A DNA stretch of 64,000 nt. It comes from Neorhizobium tomejilense. Its GTDB lineage: Bacteria > Pseudomonadota > Alphaproteobacteria > Rhizobiales > Rhizobiaceae. How positions within the stretch are numbered: the stretch's first letter is position 1; every line of letters starts with the position of its first letter. The position numbers and the translations under genes are program-made. This document shows positions 1 through 9,156 of this stretch, one piece after another. The stretch covers positions 310,001 through 374,000 of the forward strand of contig PVBG01000001.1 of NCBI GenBank assembly GCA_002968845.1, written 5' to 3'. The notes under the pieces were generated by a model, which was not told the origin of the DNA, ran no database searches, and was given only the letters and a program-made list of their open reading frames with translations.

Positions 1-228
1 ATCCGTTTGGATCTGCTCCTGGGCAGCCTCAGCTGCCTGCGGGTTGGGTGTCATCAGCGTCGGCGGGATCTTGTCGTTCGATGATTCGCTATCCGTTGCC
101 TCGGTAATGTAGACCACCGTCACGTCCGACGGGGAGGGGGCCGGCGTGGTCGGGGCGAGGTCCTGGGCGTAAACGCCCCCGATTGAGGAAGCGGATATAA
201 GAGCTGCGAGAGCAATAACCTTCTTCAT
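1..228 (-). CDS. Small exported protein (3' end cut by window edge)
   Basis: Only the first 76 codons are present; the gene runs off the left edge. The start MKKVIALAALISAS follows an AAGGA Shine-Dalgarno site about 8 bases upstream. The first 22 residues form a signal peptide ending near VYA, so the product should be periplasmic or secreted. The mature part is rich in Pro, Ser and Thr. The segment around QAAEAAQEQIQTD lines up with DQATIQKAQNEVKTD of the next gene (444-767), so the two appear to be tandem paralogues. I recognise no known domain and propose no function. Confidence 0.7.
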   Translation of the reverse strand, partial: MKKVIALAALISASSIGGVYAQDLAPTTPAPSPSDVTVVYITEATDSESSNDKIPPTLMTPNPQAAEAAQEQIQTD

Positions 229-443
229 AACATGTTCCTTTCTCGGTTCTTAGGCGCCAAACACGTGTCTGTTCGGCACCAAGATATAGACGGAACCGGA
301 AAAGTCCGGAGATTGTTCCGGACTTTTCCGAGGTCATCTCCGTGCACAACGATTAAGTTTCCAGCACATGCGCAGAGGCGGTCGTGGGTGGCCAGAAACG
401 GAGGCCGGGGGAAAGAAACCGGCCCCGCTTCATCAGCGGCGAA

Positions 444-767
444 TCAGCGGACGTAGACGATCCGGCTGCCGTCGGCGGCGGTGTCGATCGCCACAACGTT
501 GTTGAGCTCGACGTTCTGGCTCAGCAGATCGGCGCGCAGCGCGCGGTCGGTCTTCACTTCGTTCTGGGCCTTCTGGATGGTGGCCTGATCCGGGTGGATG
601 AAGCTATCCGGAACGTCCAGCCGCTTTGCGCTGTCGTCGAGTTCAGGGTTGGTAAAAACGATGGCGACGTCGCCGGCGGGTTTTGCCGTCATGCCCATAT
701 CTCGGGCATAGGCGGTTCCCACCGTGGCGGCGGACATCAGCACTGCGAGAGCAAAAGCCTTGTTCAT
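444..767 (-). CDS. Small exported protein, paralogue of the left neighbour
   Basis: The 107-residue product starts MNKAFALAVLMSAATVGTAYA, a clear signal peptide with cleavage expected after AYA at about residue 21, so it should be periplasmic. An AGGAG site sits 7 bases before the ATG. The mature part contains a helix-prone stretch (about residues 60-85) and ends VVAIDTAADGSRIVYVR. No catalytic motif is visible. It is separated by about 215 non-coding bases from its paralogue downstream on the same strand, suggesting separate transcripts after a tandem duplication. Function is unknown. Confidence 0.75.
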   Translation of the reverse strand: MNKAFALAVLMSAATVGTAYARDMGMTAKPAGDVAIVFTNPELDDSAKRLDVPDSFIHPDQATIQKAQNEVKTDRALRADLLSQNVELNNVVAIDTAADGSRIVYVR

Positions 768-971
768 GGTCGTTCTCCTATCTTGGGTAAACCAGCCGAG
801 GGGCGTTTGAAGCGTCGGTTGGGCGTTTAGCGACGGGAGAACGTGGACCCGGTTCCCCGGTTCCGTTTAAAATTGTTACAAATAAGCAATGATTACAATA
901 AGTTAATCTCCCGTCACATCTGCGTGTAACGGGAGATCCGGACATAGTTTCGGACGCTTTTGCGCCGCAGA

Positions 972-1439
972 TTACGCGGCTTCGCGCGCGAGTTCGTCGG
1001 CGATGACGGTATCGAGGTTCAGGAAGCAGACCATGGTCTTCTCGAGCGCTACGATGCCGCGGCAGAAGGCGCGCTGGGCTTCCGGAATGATCTCCGGGGC
1101 CGGCTGCAGGTCTTCCCCACGGATGGTCATCATGTCGGATACCTGTTCGACCAGCAGGCCGACCAGCTTGCCGGCAATGTCCGTGACGATGATCGCGGAA
1201 CGTTCCGACGGTTCGGTCATCTTCATGCCGAGGCGGCACGCCATGTCGATGACCGGGATCACCGCGCCACGCAGGTTGATGAGGCCGAGCACGTAAGGCG
1301 GGGTGTGCGGCATCGGGGTCACCGGCGCCCAGCCGCGGATTTCGCGGATCGCCATGATATCGATGCAGAATTCCTGGTCTCCGAGATGAAAGGAGACGAT
1401 TTCGAGGTAGGCGCCGGACTGCTTGATGGCATTACTCAT
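972..1439 (-). CDS. cheW: Chemotaxis coupling protein CheW
   Basis: The 155-residue protein is a single CheW domain. It has the typical opening YLEIVSFHLGDQEFCIDI, the PxxPHTPPYVLGLINLRGxVIPVID core (about residues 41-66) and the C-terminal FLNLDTVI. CheW is a cytoplasmic scaffold that links chemoreceptors to the kinase CheA. Its ATG lies one base after the stop codon of the chemoreceptor gene, with GGAAGAG as ribosome binding site, so the two are co-transcribed receptor first. No cheA or cheY gene is nearby, so this pair probably feeds a chemotaxis pathway encoded elsewhere. Confidence 0.95.
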   Translation of the reverse strand: MSNAIKQSGAYLEIVSFHLGDQEFCIDIMAIREIRGWAPVTPMPHTPPYVLGLINLRGAVIPVIDMACRLGMKMTEPSERSAIIVTDIAGKLVGLLVEQVSDMMTIRGEDLQPAPEIIPEAQRAFCRGIVALEKTMVCFLNLDTVIADELAREAA

Positions 1440-1440
1440 G

Positions 1441-3405
1441 TCAGAACTCTTCCCATTTGTCTGAGGATCCCACGGCCTTCGGCTTGGCGGAGGTGGGGCT
1501 GTTGCTGAAGGCTCCCGCGAGCTTGTTCATCAAGTTGAGTGCGGGCGATGGTTTGGGTGGCGTGGAAGCGCTCGCAGCCTCTACGGCGCGAGGGCCATTG
1601 CCTCCACGGATCTGGAAATGGCCGATCAGCTTGTTCAGGTTTTCGGCATCGCTGGCCAGCGAGTGGCTGGCAGCAGTGCTCTGCTCCACCATTGCGGCAT
1701 TCTGTTGCGTTGCTTGGTCCATCTGGCCGATCGCCATGTTGATCTCGGTTAGTCCGGTTGATTGTTCGCGCGCAGAAGTGAAAATCGCGTGAACGTGATC
1801 GTTGATTTTCAGCACGTCGTCGCCGATCCGGGTCAGGGCGTCGCCTGTCGCCTTCACCAGGTCCACGCCGGTCTTGACCTCGTGGTTCGAACGGGTGACC
1901 AGTGCCTTGATGTCCTTGGCCGCACCAGCGGCGCGTCCGGCGAGCTCGCGCACTTCCTGGGCGACGACGGCAAAACCCTTGCCGGCCTCGCCTGCGCGGG
2001 CCGCCTCGACCCCGGCGTTGAGGGCCAGCAGGTTGGTCTGGAAGGCGATTTCGTCGATGACGTTGATGATCTTGCCGATTTCGGCGGTCGCGTCCTCGAT
2101 CCGCCCCATGGCGGCCGTGGCATCGCGAACCACGCCGGACGACTTCTCGGTATAGTCCTTGGCATCGCTCACCATCTGCGTCGCTTCCTCGGCGCGGCTG
2201 GTGGCGTTGCGTACGGTCGCCGTGATTTCTTCGAGGGCCGCAGATGTTTCCTCGAGCGAGGCCGCCTGCTTCTCGGTCCGCTTCGCCAGGTCGTCGGCAG
2301 CGGAGCGCATCTGGTTGGCGTTGGCGCCGATGGAGCTGGAGCTGTTGGCAACCTCGGTCATGACGTGGCGCAGGCGCTCGACGACCCGGTTGAAGTCGGT
2401 GCGCAGGCGCTCGAGATCTCCGCGGAAGGGACGCTCGAGGGCGGCTGCGAGGTCGCCTTCGGAAAGACGGTTGAGCGCGCTCGCAAGCGAATCAACTGCA
2501 AACTGAAGCGCTTGGGCTTCGGCCTTCTGTTCCGATTCGCTCGCCTGCCGTTGCGTTTCGTTGCGGCGGCGTTCGTCCTCCAGGCTGTTCTCCAGGGTCT
2601 GGCGCTCGACGGCTGCAAGCCGGAAGATATCGGTGGCGCGCGCCATCTCGCCGATCTCGTCGCCGCGGTCGATGCCGGGTACAGTGGTCTCGTAGTCACC
2701 GCCGATGATCCGCTGCATGCTGGCGCGAACCCCGTCGATGCCGCGCCTTATGGCGCCGCCATGAACGCTCTGGAGGATCGCCATGGCGACCAGTGCGATC
2801 AGGCCGCAGCCGAGCTGCACATAAAGAGCGTTCGAGGAAAGCGTGTTCGCCTCCTGAACGCGGTTGCTGACAAGCTTTTCGCCTGCGAGGGCTGCTGTCT
2901 CAAGGGCCGTGCCGAGCCGTTCGCCAGCGCTGTCGATGACGTCGTCGATCTTGTCATAGGCGTCGTCGGGCGCGCCGGTTTCGACCATTTTTTTGAGATC
3001 GATCTGGATTGCGCTGGAAACGGCCGCGAGATCCGTTTCAAAACCTGCGACGAGGCCCGGATTGCCCATGGCAGTCGCGAGTTTCTTCAGGTCGCCCGAA
3101 GAGCTTTTCAACTTGTCGATGGAGTCCGCCATCGCCTTCAGCCGGGCGGGCTCGACGCGTTTGTCGTCGCGGTCGACGATCGTGTCCATCGCTGCCAGGA
3201 CGAGCTCCAGGTTGGCGATGCGCATGCCGTTGACGGTATCCACATGCTCCCGGATCTCGGTGGCGCGCTGCAGCGCTTCGTCGACCTGGCGGCCCTCGTA
3301 CCAGCCGACAAGCAGCATGGCGCCGATACCGGCAAAGGCGGATCCTGCCAGCGTCCATAGCCGGTGATTGACCGATAGCGTCTTGCGAATGGGTTCTGCC
3401 GTCAT
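1441..3405 (-). CDS. Methyl-accepting chemotaxis protein
   Basis: This is a transmembrane chemoreceptor. From the start used here it has a first membrane helix (about residues 15-38), a periplasmic helical sensor region, a second helix ([17 protein letters not shown]), a HAMP segment and a long cytoplasmic coiled coil. The conserved hairpin tip is clear ([20 protein letters not shown], then [15 protein letters not shown]). The extreme C-terminus reads KWEEF, resembling the WxxF pentapeptide that tethers the methyltransferase CheR. A longer start at 3495 adds 30 residues and also has a GAGGA site; the internal ATG at 3405 places the first helix at the usual distance. The ligand is unknown. Confidence 0.92.
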   Translation of the reverse strand: MTAEPIRKTLSVNHRLWTLAGSAFAGIGAMLLVGWYEGRQVDEALQRATEIREHVDTVNGMRIANLELVLAAMDTIVDRDDKRVEPARLKAMADSIDKLKSSSGDLKKLATAMGNPGLVAGFETDLAAVSSAIQIDLKKMVETGAPDDAYDKIDDVIDSAGERLGTALETAALAGEKLVSNRVQEANTLSSNALYVQLGCGLIALVAMAILQSVHGGAIRRGIDGVRASMQRIIGGDYETTVPGIDRGDEIGEMARATDIFRLAAVERQTLENSLEDERRRNETQRQASESEQKAEAQALQFAVDSLASALNRLSEGDLAAALERPFRGDLERLRTDFNRVVERLRHVMTEVANSSSSIGANANQMRSAADDLAKRTEKQAASLEETSAALEEITATVRNATSRAEEATQMVSDAKDYTEKSSGVVRDATAAMGRIEDATAEIGKIINVIDEIAFQTNLLALNAGVEAARAGEAGKGFAVVAQEVRELAGRAAGAAKDIKALVTRSNHEVKTGVDLVKATGDALTRIGDDVLKINDHVHAIFTSAREQSTGLTEINMAIGQMDQATQQNAAMVEQSTAASHSLASDAENLNKLIGHFQIRGGNGPRAVEAASASTPPKPSPALNLMNKLAGAFSNSPTSAKPKAVGSSDKWEEF

Positions 3406-3684
3406 GCTGTTGAAATTCCTCCCGGCGCCGGACAGGTCCGGCAGGCTTTCGGATAGAGATGGAAACAGGGAGCGAGCCGATATCGGCGACGTCATGTCTT
3501 TGGGGTCCTCACGATATCGCGGCCCTCAGTGCGATGCGTGTCGCATCTCACTCCCATTTGCCGCAACGATTCGTGAACCACCTTCGCCTTTATAAGATCT
3601 CAGACAGGTATTAATCTTACGCTAAGCTTGTTTGGAGGTTGTGCCGCCTTCCAAGGAGCCGGAAAAGGTTGTAGATTGAACAGC

Positions 3685-3840
3685 ATGGATAGCACCGTCG
3701 ACAGTTACCGCCTGCCGCTGATCACCGCCTTGAGCCTGCTCTTGCTCGGGCTCGGCGGCATCGCCTTTTACGGCTGGCTCCGGTTCGGCTCATCCATCCT
3801 GCTGACGCTCGATGAAACCGGTCTTTCCTGGTGTTTCTGA
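3685..3840 (+). CDS. Small single-pass membrane protein
   Basis: The 51-residue product (MDSTVDSYRLPLITAL...) has one hydrophobic helix, LPLITALSLLLLGLGGIAFYGW, and a short tail ending SWCF. It lies 120 bases upstream of the SCO gene on the same strand, which suggests a possible accessory role there, but that is inference. An in-frame start 57 bases further upstream exists; the ATG at 3685 was chosen because translation from it begins close to the helix. No family recognised. Confidence 0.5.
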   Translation: MDSTVDSYRLPLITALSLLLLGLGGIAFYGWLRFGSSILLTLDETGLSWCF

Positions 3841-3960
3841 CCACTGCCTTGTCGTTGAGACAAATCAGCGCGATTTCTTTCGAAAACGACTTCTTGAATT
3901 GCGCGGCCGCCGGCTCGGGTCTATCGCTCCGTCAACCGGGCCTGAGCTGAAGAGATACCG

Positions 3961-4560
3961 ATGAAGAGCTTCCAAATTGTTCTGTGGGTCGCCGTCGTTG
4001 CGTTGGCGGGCGTGCTGGTGGCGCTGACGCTGACATTGACGCGTTCGAAACAGCAGCTTGCCGAGGGTCCGTTCGGCGTGCCGTTCCAACTCGTCGCCCA
4101 GAACGGCCAGCCGATCACCGAAAAGGCCTTCCAGGACAAGCCGACGGCGCTGTTTTTCGGCTTCACCCATTGCCCGGAAGTTTGCCCCACGACGCTTTTC
4201 GAGCTCAACGGCTGGCTGCACAAGGTCGATCCGGACGGCACCAAGCTCAACGGGTATTTCGTCAGCATCGATCCGGAGCGAGATAGTCCTGAGTTGCTCG
4301 GCCAGTACGTTTCCAATGTCACCGACCGGGTGAAGGGCATTTCCGGCCCGCCGGCCAAGGTCCAGGAGATGGCCAAGGGCTTCAAGGTCTATTTCAAGAA
4401 GGTGCCGGTCGACGAAAAGGATCCGAACGGCGACTACACCATGGATCACACGGCGTCGGTATTCCTGCTCGACGATGGCGGGCGCTTCGCCGGCACCATT
4501 GCCTACGGCGAAAACCCGGACGTCGCGATCAAGAAGCTCGAAAATCTGATCAAGGGCTGA
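3961..4560 (+). CDS. SCO1/SenC family copper chaperone
   Basis: The 199-residue protein has an N-terminal membrane anchor (about residues 5-27) and a thioredoxin-fold domain exposed to the periplasm. The copper ligands of the family are present: C71 and C75 in FTHCPEVCPTT, and H163 in YTMDHTASVFLL. SCO proteins deliver copper to, or reduce, the CuA site of cytochrome c oxidase; some act instead as thiol-disulfide reductases. Length is normal. No oxidase genes are adjacent. A small membrane protein gene precedes it and prmA follows. Confidence 0.92.
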   Translation: MKSFQIVLWVAVVALAGVLVALTLTLTRSKQQLAEGPFGVPFQLVAQNGQPITEKAFQDKPTALFFGFTHCPEVCPTTLFELNGWLHKVDPDGTKLNGYFVSIDPERDSPELLGQYVSNVTDRVKGISGPPAKVQEMAKGFKVYFKKVPVDEKDPNGDYTMDHTASVFLLDDGGRFAGTIAYGENPDVAIKKLENLIKG

Positions 4561-4637
4561 CACGTTTGGCGTTGAAGCGGACACAGCTTCTGTGGCAATC
4601 CTCTCCGCCACAGATCAATAGCTGAGAGACCGTTTCC

Positions 4638-5516
4638 TTGAGCGAAATCCGCCTTTACGTCACGTCCACCGAAAAAGGTGCGGCCGAGATCCTCGATATC
4701 CTGTCGGAGGTTTTCGGCGAAGAGGATTTCGCCATCGCCACCACCGAGGTCGATGAGAAGAAGGACATCTGGGAAGCCTCCGTCTACATGATGGCGGATG
4801 ACGAGGAGATGGTGCGCGAGCGTGTCGCCGAAGGTCTCGCCCAGGCCTTTCCCGCTCTGGAAATCCAGAGGGAAGTCATTCCGGATATCGACTGGATCGC
4901 CAAATCGCTGGAAGGGCTGAAGCCGGTGAGGGCCGGGCGGTTCATCGTCCATGGGTCGCATGACCGCGACAAGGTCAAGGTCAACGACATCGCCATCGAG
5001 ATCGATGCGGGCCAGGCCTTCGGCACCGGTCATCACGGCACCACCGCCGGCTGCCTCGAAATGATCGAGGACGTGATGCGCGCGAGACCCGTCCGCAACG
5101 CGCTCGATCTCGGAACCGGAAGCGGCGTGCTGGCGCTCGCCGTGCGCAAGCTGCGCAATATCCCGGTTCTGGCGACCGATATCGACCCGGTCGCCGTGCG
5201 GGTGGCGCGGGAAAACGTCCGCCGCAACGGCATCGCCACCGGCATCCGCCTGGAGACGGCGCCAGGATTTCATTCGCCGGCGTTCGATCGCGAGGGGCCG
5301 TTCGACCTGATCATCGCCAACATTCTCGCGCGGCCGCTGATGAAGATGGCGCCGCAGCTGGCGGCACATCTGGCGCCCGGCGGTTCGGTGATCCTGTCCG
5401 GCATCCTGGCCGGACAGCGCTGGAAGGTGCTGGCCGCCTATAGCGGCGTTCACCTCGCCCATGTCCGCACCATATGGCGCAATGGCTGGGTGACGATCCA
5501 TCTGCGCAGCCGGTGA
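4638..5516 (+). CDS. prmA: Ribosomal protein L11 methyltransferase PrmA
   Basis: PrmA uses S-adenosylmethionine to methylate amino groups of ribosomal protein L11 in the cytoplasm. The 292-residue protein has the N-terminal substrate-recognition domain, the conserved GQAFGTGHHGTT (about residues 125-136), the SAM-binding DLGTGSGVLAL (157-167) and the later FDLIIANILARPL. Translation appears to start at a TTG (TTG AGC GAA). A start at TTG rather than ATG is unusual but gives the standard family N-terminus. It probably forms its own unit 77 bases after the SCO gene. Confidence 0.95.
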   Translation: MSEIRLYVTSTEKGAAEILDILSEVFGEEDFAIATTEVDEKKDIWEASVYMMADDEEMVRERVAEGLAQAFPALEIQREVIPDIDWIAKSLEGLKPVRAGRFIVHGSHDRDKVKVNDIAIEIDAGQAFGTGHHGTTAGCLEMIEDVMRARPVRNALDLGTGSGVLALAVRKLRNIPVLATDIDPVAVRVARENVRRNGIATGIRLETAPGFHSPAFDREGPFDLIIANILARPLMKMAPQLAAHLAPGGSVILSGILAGQRWKVLAAYSGVHLAHVRTIWRNGWVTIHLRSR

Positions 5517-5568
5517 TCTGTTTCGCAATGCAGCATTGAGTTATTTGCATGGCTTCTGGTGCAGACAG

Positions 5569-5598
5569 CAAAAAGGCGACACCAGTGGTGCCGCCTTG
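5569..5598 (-). terminator. Rho-independent terminator of the DUF1127 gene
   Basis: Read on the minus strand, an 11-base stem AAGGCGGCACC pairs with GGTGTCGCCTT (one wobble) around a short loop and is followed by a run of Ts. It lies about 130 bases after the stop codon of the DUF1127 gene at 5727 and would also sit just past the end of prmA on the other strand. Confidence 0.75.
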
Positions 5599-5726
5599 CG
5601 ATCAGTTCTGAGACTGACCTACCCGCGAGCGTGAGGGAGGATCTGCTCGAGCGGGCCTCGTATCCTGAAAGCCGGGGCGGGTGAGGGAGGAGAGCCCGCG
5701 CCGGCCGTATGATCGGGATACGTAGC

Positions 5727-5900
5727 TTAGAATACGTAGCTTTGGGCGCCCTTGCGGCGCAGTTCTTCGCGGCTGGTGCCGAGGCCCTTCAGCGTTTCAT
5801 CGTCGAGGTTCAGCAGGGCGCCGTTGACGTAACGGGCAACCTGACGCTCGCGAGCTTCGACCACGCGGTTGAAGGCATTGCGGAAGAAAGAGTTGGCCAT
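5727..5900 (-). CDS. DUF1127 (YjiS-like) small protein
   Basis: The 57-residue product MANSFFRNAFNRVVEARERQ ends with the DUF1127 helix pair: RYVNGALLNLDDETLKGLGTSREELRRKG. These small Arg-rich proteins are abundant in Rhizobiales; in the family some are linked to RNA-related regulation and to phosphate or carbon metabolism. The ATG at 5900 has an AAGGA site 8 bases upstream, which decides the start; a longer in-frame extension has no such site. A strong terminator follows at 5569-5598. Confidence 0.88.
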   Translation of the reverse strand: MANSFFRNAFNRVVEARERQVARYVNGALLNLDDETLKGLGTSREELRRKGAQSYVF

Positions 5901-6153
5901 GGAAGCGATCCTTTTGATACGGGCCTTGTTCGGCGCCCGTTCGATGATGTGAATATAGCGATTGCTGCACCGCACAGTGAGAGGGCTTCTCTCATTGGTG
6001 GTATGCGTTTGTTGCATGGGATGACCAGATCCGCGCCAGACCTGTTGAGCAGATGCACAATCGCCGCTCATCCGGCCCGTCTGGCAATCTCCGTCGAAGA
6101 TCGGCTAACATGGTCCGATCTCTCGGAATCAGGCAGCCCGGAAAAACAACCTC

Positions 6154-7986
6154 ATGTTCCAGTCCTTCGAAGTGAAGTCCGCCCCGCAGTTCGGCCGCGA
6201 TCGCGTCAGCGCGCTCAGGGCGAAATTCGCCGATCTCGGCATTGACGGTTTTCTTGTCCCCCGTGCCGACGAATATCAGGGCGAATACGTGCCGGCCTCG
6301 GCCGAGCGCCTGTCCTGGCTCGCCGGCTTCACCGGATCGGCCGGCATGGCGCTCGTGACGCAACGTGAGGCTCTCGTTTTCGTCGATGGACGTTACGTCA
6401 CCCAGCTTGCCGAACAGGTGGATGGCTCGGTCTTTACCGCCGGCGATCTCGTCAACGAACCGCCGCATGTCTGGCTGCCGCGCCACGGCGCAAAGGGTTT
6501 CCGGCTCGGCATCGATCCGTGGCTGCATGCGGGGGCGGAAGTGCGCCGGCTCGAAAAGGCGCTTGCCGAGATCGGCGGCTCGCTGGTGCTGCTGGACAGC
6601 AATCCGCTCGACGCGATCTGGACCGATCGGCCAGCCGAGCCGCTCGGTGCCGTCTCGATCCAGAAACAGGAGCATGCCGGCACGCTGGCGAGCGAGAAGA
6701 TTGCCTCGATTGCGAGCCAGGTAAAGGAGAAGGGGGCTGCCGCGGTCGTCATCGCCGATCCGACTTCGGTTGCCTGGATATTCAATATCCGCGGCGACGA
6801 CGTGCCGCACACGCCCTATCCGTTGTCGCGCGCCATCATTCCGGCGGAGGGCAAGGCCGAGATTTTTCTCGACCAGATGAAGACCGGTATCGAACAGGCC
6901 GCCTATCTGGCCCAGATCGCCATCCAGCGTCCGCCTTCGGAATTCCTCGCGCGGCTTGCGGCCTTCTCGGCGGACGGCGCGAAGGTCCTCATCGACCCCG
7001 AGCTGACGCCGCTGGCGCTCACCAGGGCGATCACGGCCGCCGGCGGCGAGGTGGTCGAGGCTTCCGATCCGGCAAAACTGCCGCGCGCCTGCAAGAACCG
7101 CGAGGAGCTCAACGGTTCGGCCAAGGCGCATCTGCAGGATGGCGCGGCCATGGTCGAATATCTCTGCTGGCTCGACGCCCAGGCGCCCGGCACGATCACC
7201 GAGATCGACGCGGTCAAGGCGCTGGAGGCGACCCGCGCCCGCGTCGGACAGAACATGCAGAACCCGCTGAAGGACATTTCCTTCGAGACGATCTCCGGCG
7301 CCGGCGAACACGGTGCGGTCATCCACTATAGGGTGACGACCGAGACGAACCGCAAGCTCGAAGCGGGCGAGCTGTTCCTGGTCGATTCGGGCGCGCAATA
7401 TGTCAACGGCACGACTGACATCACCCGCACGGTCGCGGTCGGCTCTGTTCCGGAAGAGCACAAGCGTTTCTTCACGCTGGTGCTGAAGGGCATGATCGGC
7501 ATCAGCACGGCGCGCTTCCCCAAGGGTACGCGCGGCTGCGATCTCGATCCGCTCGCCCGCATCGCGCTCTGGAAGGCCGGTGGCGATTATGCGCATGGCA
7601 CGGGCCACGGCGTCGGCTCATACCTCTCCGTCCATGAAGGCCCCCAGCGGATTTCGCGGCTGGCGACCCAGGAACTGCTGCCCGGCATGATCCTGTCCAA
7701 CGAGCCCGGTTATTACCGTCCCGGCTCCTTCGGCATCCGCATCGAAAACCTGATTTATGTGACCGGAGCGGAAGAAATCGACGGCGGCGACCAGCCGATG
7801 CTTGCCTTCGAGACGCTGACCTGGTGCCCGATCGACCGCCGCCTCGTGCTGCCTGACCTGCTGACCGCCGAAGAGCTCGCCTGGCTTAACGGCTACCACG
7901 CCGCCGTGCGCGAAAAGCTGCTGCCGCTGATCGAGGACGACGCGGTCAAGATCTGGCTGGTGAAGGCGACGGAGCCGCTTTCCTGA
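6154..7986 (+). CDS. M24 family aminopeptidase P (Xaa-Pro aminopeptidase)
   Basis: This 610-residue cytoplasmic metallopeptidase removes N-terminal residues that precede proline. It has the three-part architecture of large aminopeptidase P: two creatinase-like N-terminal domains (about 1-310), the pita-bread catalytic domain and a C-terminal extension. Metal ligands are visible: the Asp pair in LVDSGAQYVNGTTDIT, His in GTGHGVGSYL, and the two Glu in SNEPGYY and FGIRIENLIYV. Length matches the roughly 600-residue eukaryote-like group. It is transcribed away from the DUF1127 gene and converges with azlD. Confidence 0.93.
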   Translation: MFQSFEVKSAPQFGRDRVSALRAKFADLGIDGFLVPRADEYQGEYVPASAERLSWLAGFTGSAGMALVTQREALVFVDGRYVTQLAEQVDGSVFTAGDLVNEPPHVWLPRHGAKGFRLGIDPWLHAGAEVRRLEKALAEIGGSLVLLDSNPLDAIWTDRPAEPLGAVSIQKQEHAGTLASEKIASIASQVKEKGAAAVVIADPTSVAWIFNIRGDDVPHTPYPLSRAIIPAEGKAEIFLDQMKTGIEQAAYLAQIAIQRPPSEFLARLAAFSADGAKVLIDPELTPLALTRAITAAGGEVVEASDPAKLPRACKNREELNGSAKAHLQDGAAMVEYLCWLDAQAPGTITEIDAVKALEATRARVGQNMQNPLKDISFETISGAGEHGAVIHYRVTTETNRKLEAGELFLVDSGAQYVNGTTDITRTVAVGSVPEEHKRFFTLVLKGMIGISTARFPKGTRGCDLDPLARIALWKAGGDYAHGTGHGVGSYLSVHEGPQRISRLATQELLPGMILSNEPGYYRPGSFGIRIENLIYVTGAEEIDGGDQPMLAFETLTWCPIDRRLVLPDLLTAEELAWLNGYHAAVREKLLPLIEDDAVKIWLVKATEPLS

Positions 7987-8001
7987 AGCAGGCGCCTTTA
8001 A

Positions 8002-8316
8002 TCAGAAACCCAGGAGATGGCGGCAGATCATTGCTGCCGCCCAGCCGGCGCCGAGCAGCAAGAGGCCTGGATACCGGACCCCAACCACGAGTGCCGCCAG
8101 CATGGCGATCTTGACGTCCCAGCCGCCGTTGAAGAAGGCGGGTGCGACGAGCGTTGTCAGAACCGCTGCCGGCACGGCGTTGAGAGCCTGCTCCATGCGC
8201 GGCGGGATCGTCTTCATCCGGGTGATCAGCACATAACCGCCGATACGGGTGAGGAACGTTGCGGCCGCAGCGGCCAATATCAGCAGAGCCATATCCACGG
8301 AGATGAGGTCGGTCAT
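8002..8316 (-). CDS. azlD: AzlD family branched-chain amino-acid export subunit
   Basis: The 104-residue protein consists almost entirely of hydrophobic helices and contains the family segment ATFLTRIGGYVLI followed by IPPRMEQALNAVPAAVLTTLVAPAF. AzlD is the small membrane partner of AzlC; together they form an inner-membrane exporter for branched-chain amino acids or analogues. Its start codon lies one base after the azlC stop, so the two are translated as a pair. A longer in-frame extension would overlap azlC by 100 bases and was rejected. Confidence 0.9.
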   Translation of the reverse strand: MTDLISVDMALLILAAAAATFLTRIGGYVLITRMKTIPPRMEQALNAVPAAVLTTLVAPAFFNGGWDVKIAMLAALVVGVRYPGLLLLGAGWAAAMICRHLLGF

Positions 8317-8317
8317 G

Positions 8318-9037
8318 TCAGCTCTCCATCTCGGTGGCGGCGTCGGCCGGCACGGATTCAGTGGAGAGCGGCAGGAAAGCGGCAACGACCACGCCGACTG
8401 CGGCACCGATGCTGACATGCCAGGGCGAGCCTACGAAATGATAGCCGAGCACGGAGCCGAGCGCGCTCGCCACCACCACCGGATAGAAGCCCGGCTTGCT
8501 GCGAAAGCCGATGACCAGCCCGAGGAAATAGACCGGCAGCAGCACGTCGATCGCAAGCGCACGCGGATCGCCCATCATCCGCCCGAAAAACGCGCCTAAG
8601 ACGCTGAAAAACAGCCAGGGGAAATAGATCGCGGCGCCGAAGCCGATATACCACGGGAAACTGACGCCCCGGCCGCTTTCGCCGCGTTTCACGGCCTCCG
8701 CGAATTGCGGATCGGTCAGCACGAAGAAGGTGAAGAATTTCTGGATCGGCGTGAAATGGGTAATGTATCGGGTCAGCGCCGCCGAATAGAGGATATGGCG
8801 GAAATTGACGGCGAAGACGGAGAGCACGATCAGCCACGGCGCCACCTGGTGGCCGAAAAGTTCGATGCCGACGAGCTGGCTGGCGCCGGCATAGACGGTC
8901 GCGCTCATCAGGCCCGCTTCCATGACCGAGAGGCCGTTGTCGCTTGCCACGGCGCCGAACAGCATCGCGAAGGGCGCTGCGGACAGGGCAATGATGAGGC
9001 CCCCCTTCAGACCCTGCTTGAATTCGCTGCGATTCAT
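8318..9037 (-). CDS. azlC: AzlC family branched-chain amino-acid export permease
   Basis: The 239-residue membrane protein starts MNRSEFKQGLKGGLIIALSAAPFAMLFGA and shows the AzlC signature GLSVMEAGLMSATVYAGASQLVGIELFG, followed by repeated hydrophobic helices. It is the main permease of the AzlCD exporter. The ATG at 9037 has an AGGA site 9 bases upstream and was preferred to an upstream in-frame ATG. It is the first gene of an azlC-azlD operon. The exact amino acid exported cannot be told from sequence. Confidence 0.9.
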   Translation of the reverse strand: MNRSEFKQGLKGGLIIALSAAPFAMLFGAVASDNGLSVMEAGLMSATVYAGASQLVGIELFGHQVAPWLIVLSVFAVNFRHILYSAALTRYITHFTPIQKFFTFFVLTDPQFAEAVKRGESGRGVSFPWYIGFGAAIYFPWLFFSVLGAFFGRMMGDPRALAIDVLLPVYFLGLVIGFRSKPGFYPVVVASALGSVLGYHFVGSPWHVSIGAAVGVVVAAFLPLSTESVPADAATEMES

Positions 9038-9156
9038 CGAAGAAATCCTTTTCGCATCGGCTTTAGAGCCCTGCCGGACCTCGCGCAATTCAATTGGGTT
9101 GATGGAACGATCGATTCCGCTGAACTATCAGGCCCGGCTGGTCCCGGTGCCGGCGA

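Noticed and set aside
1762..3360. Long plus-strand frame opposite the chemoreceptor
   Set aside because: Composition is that of an antisense shadow; the chemoreceptor on the other strand is clear.
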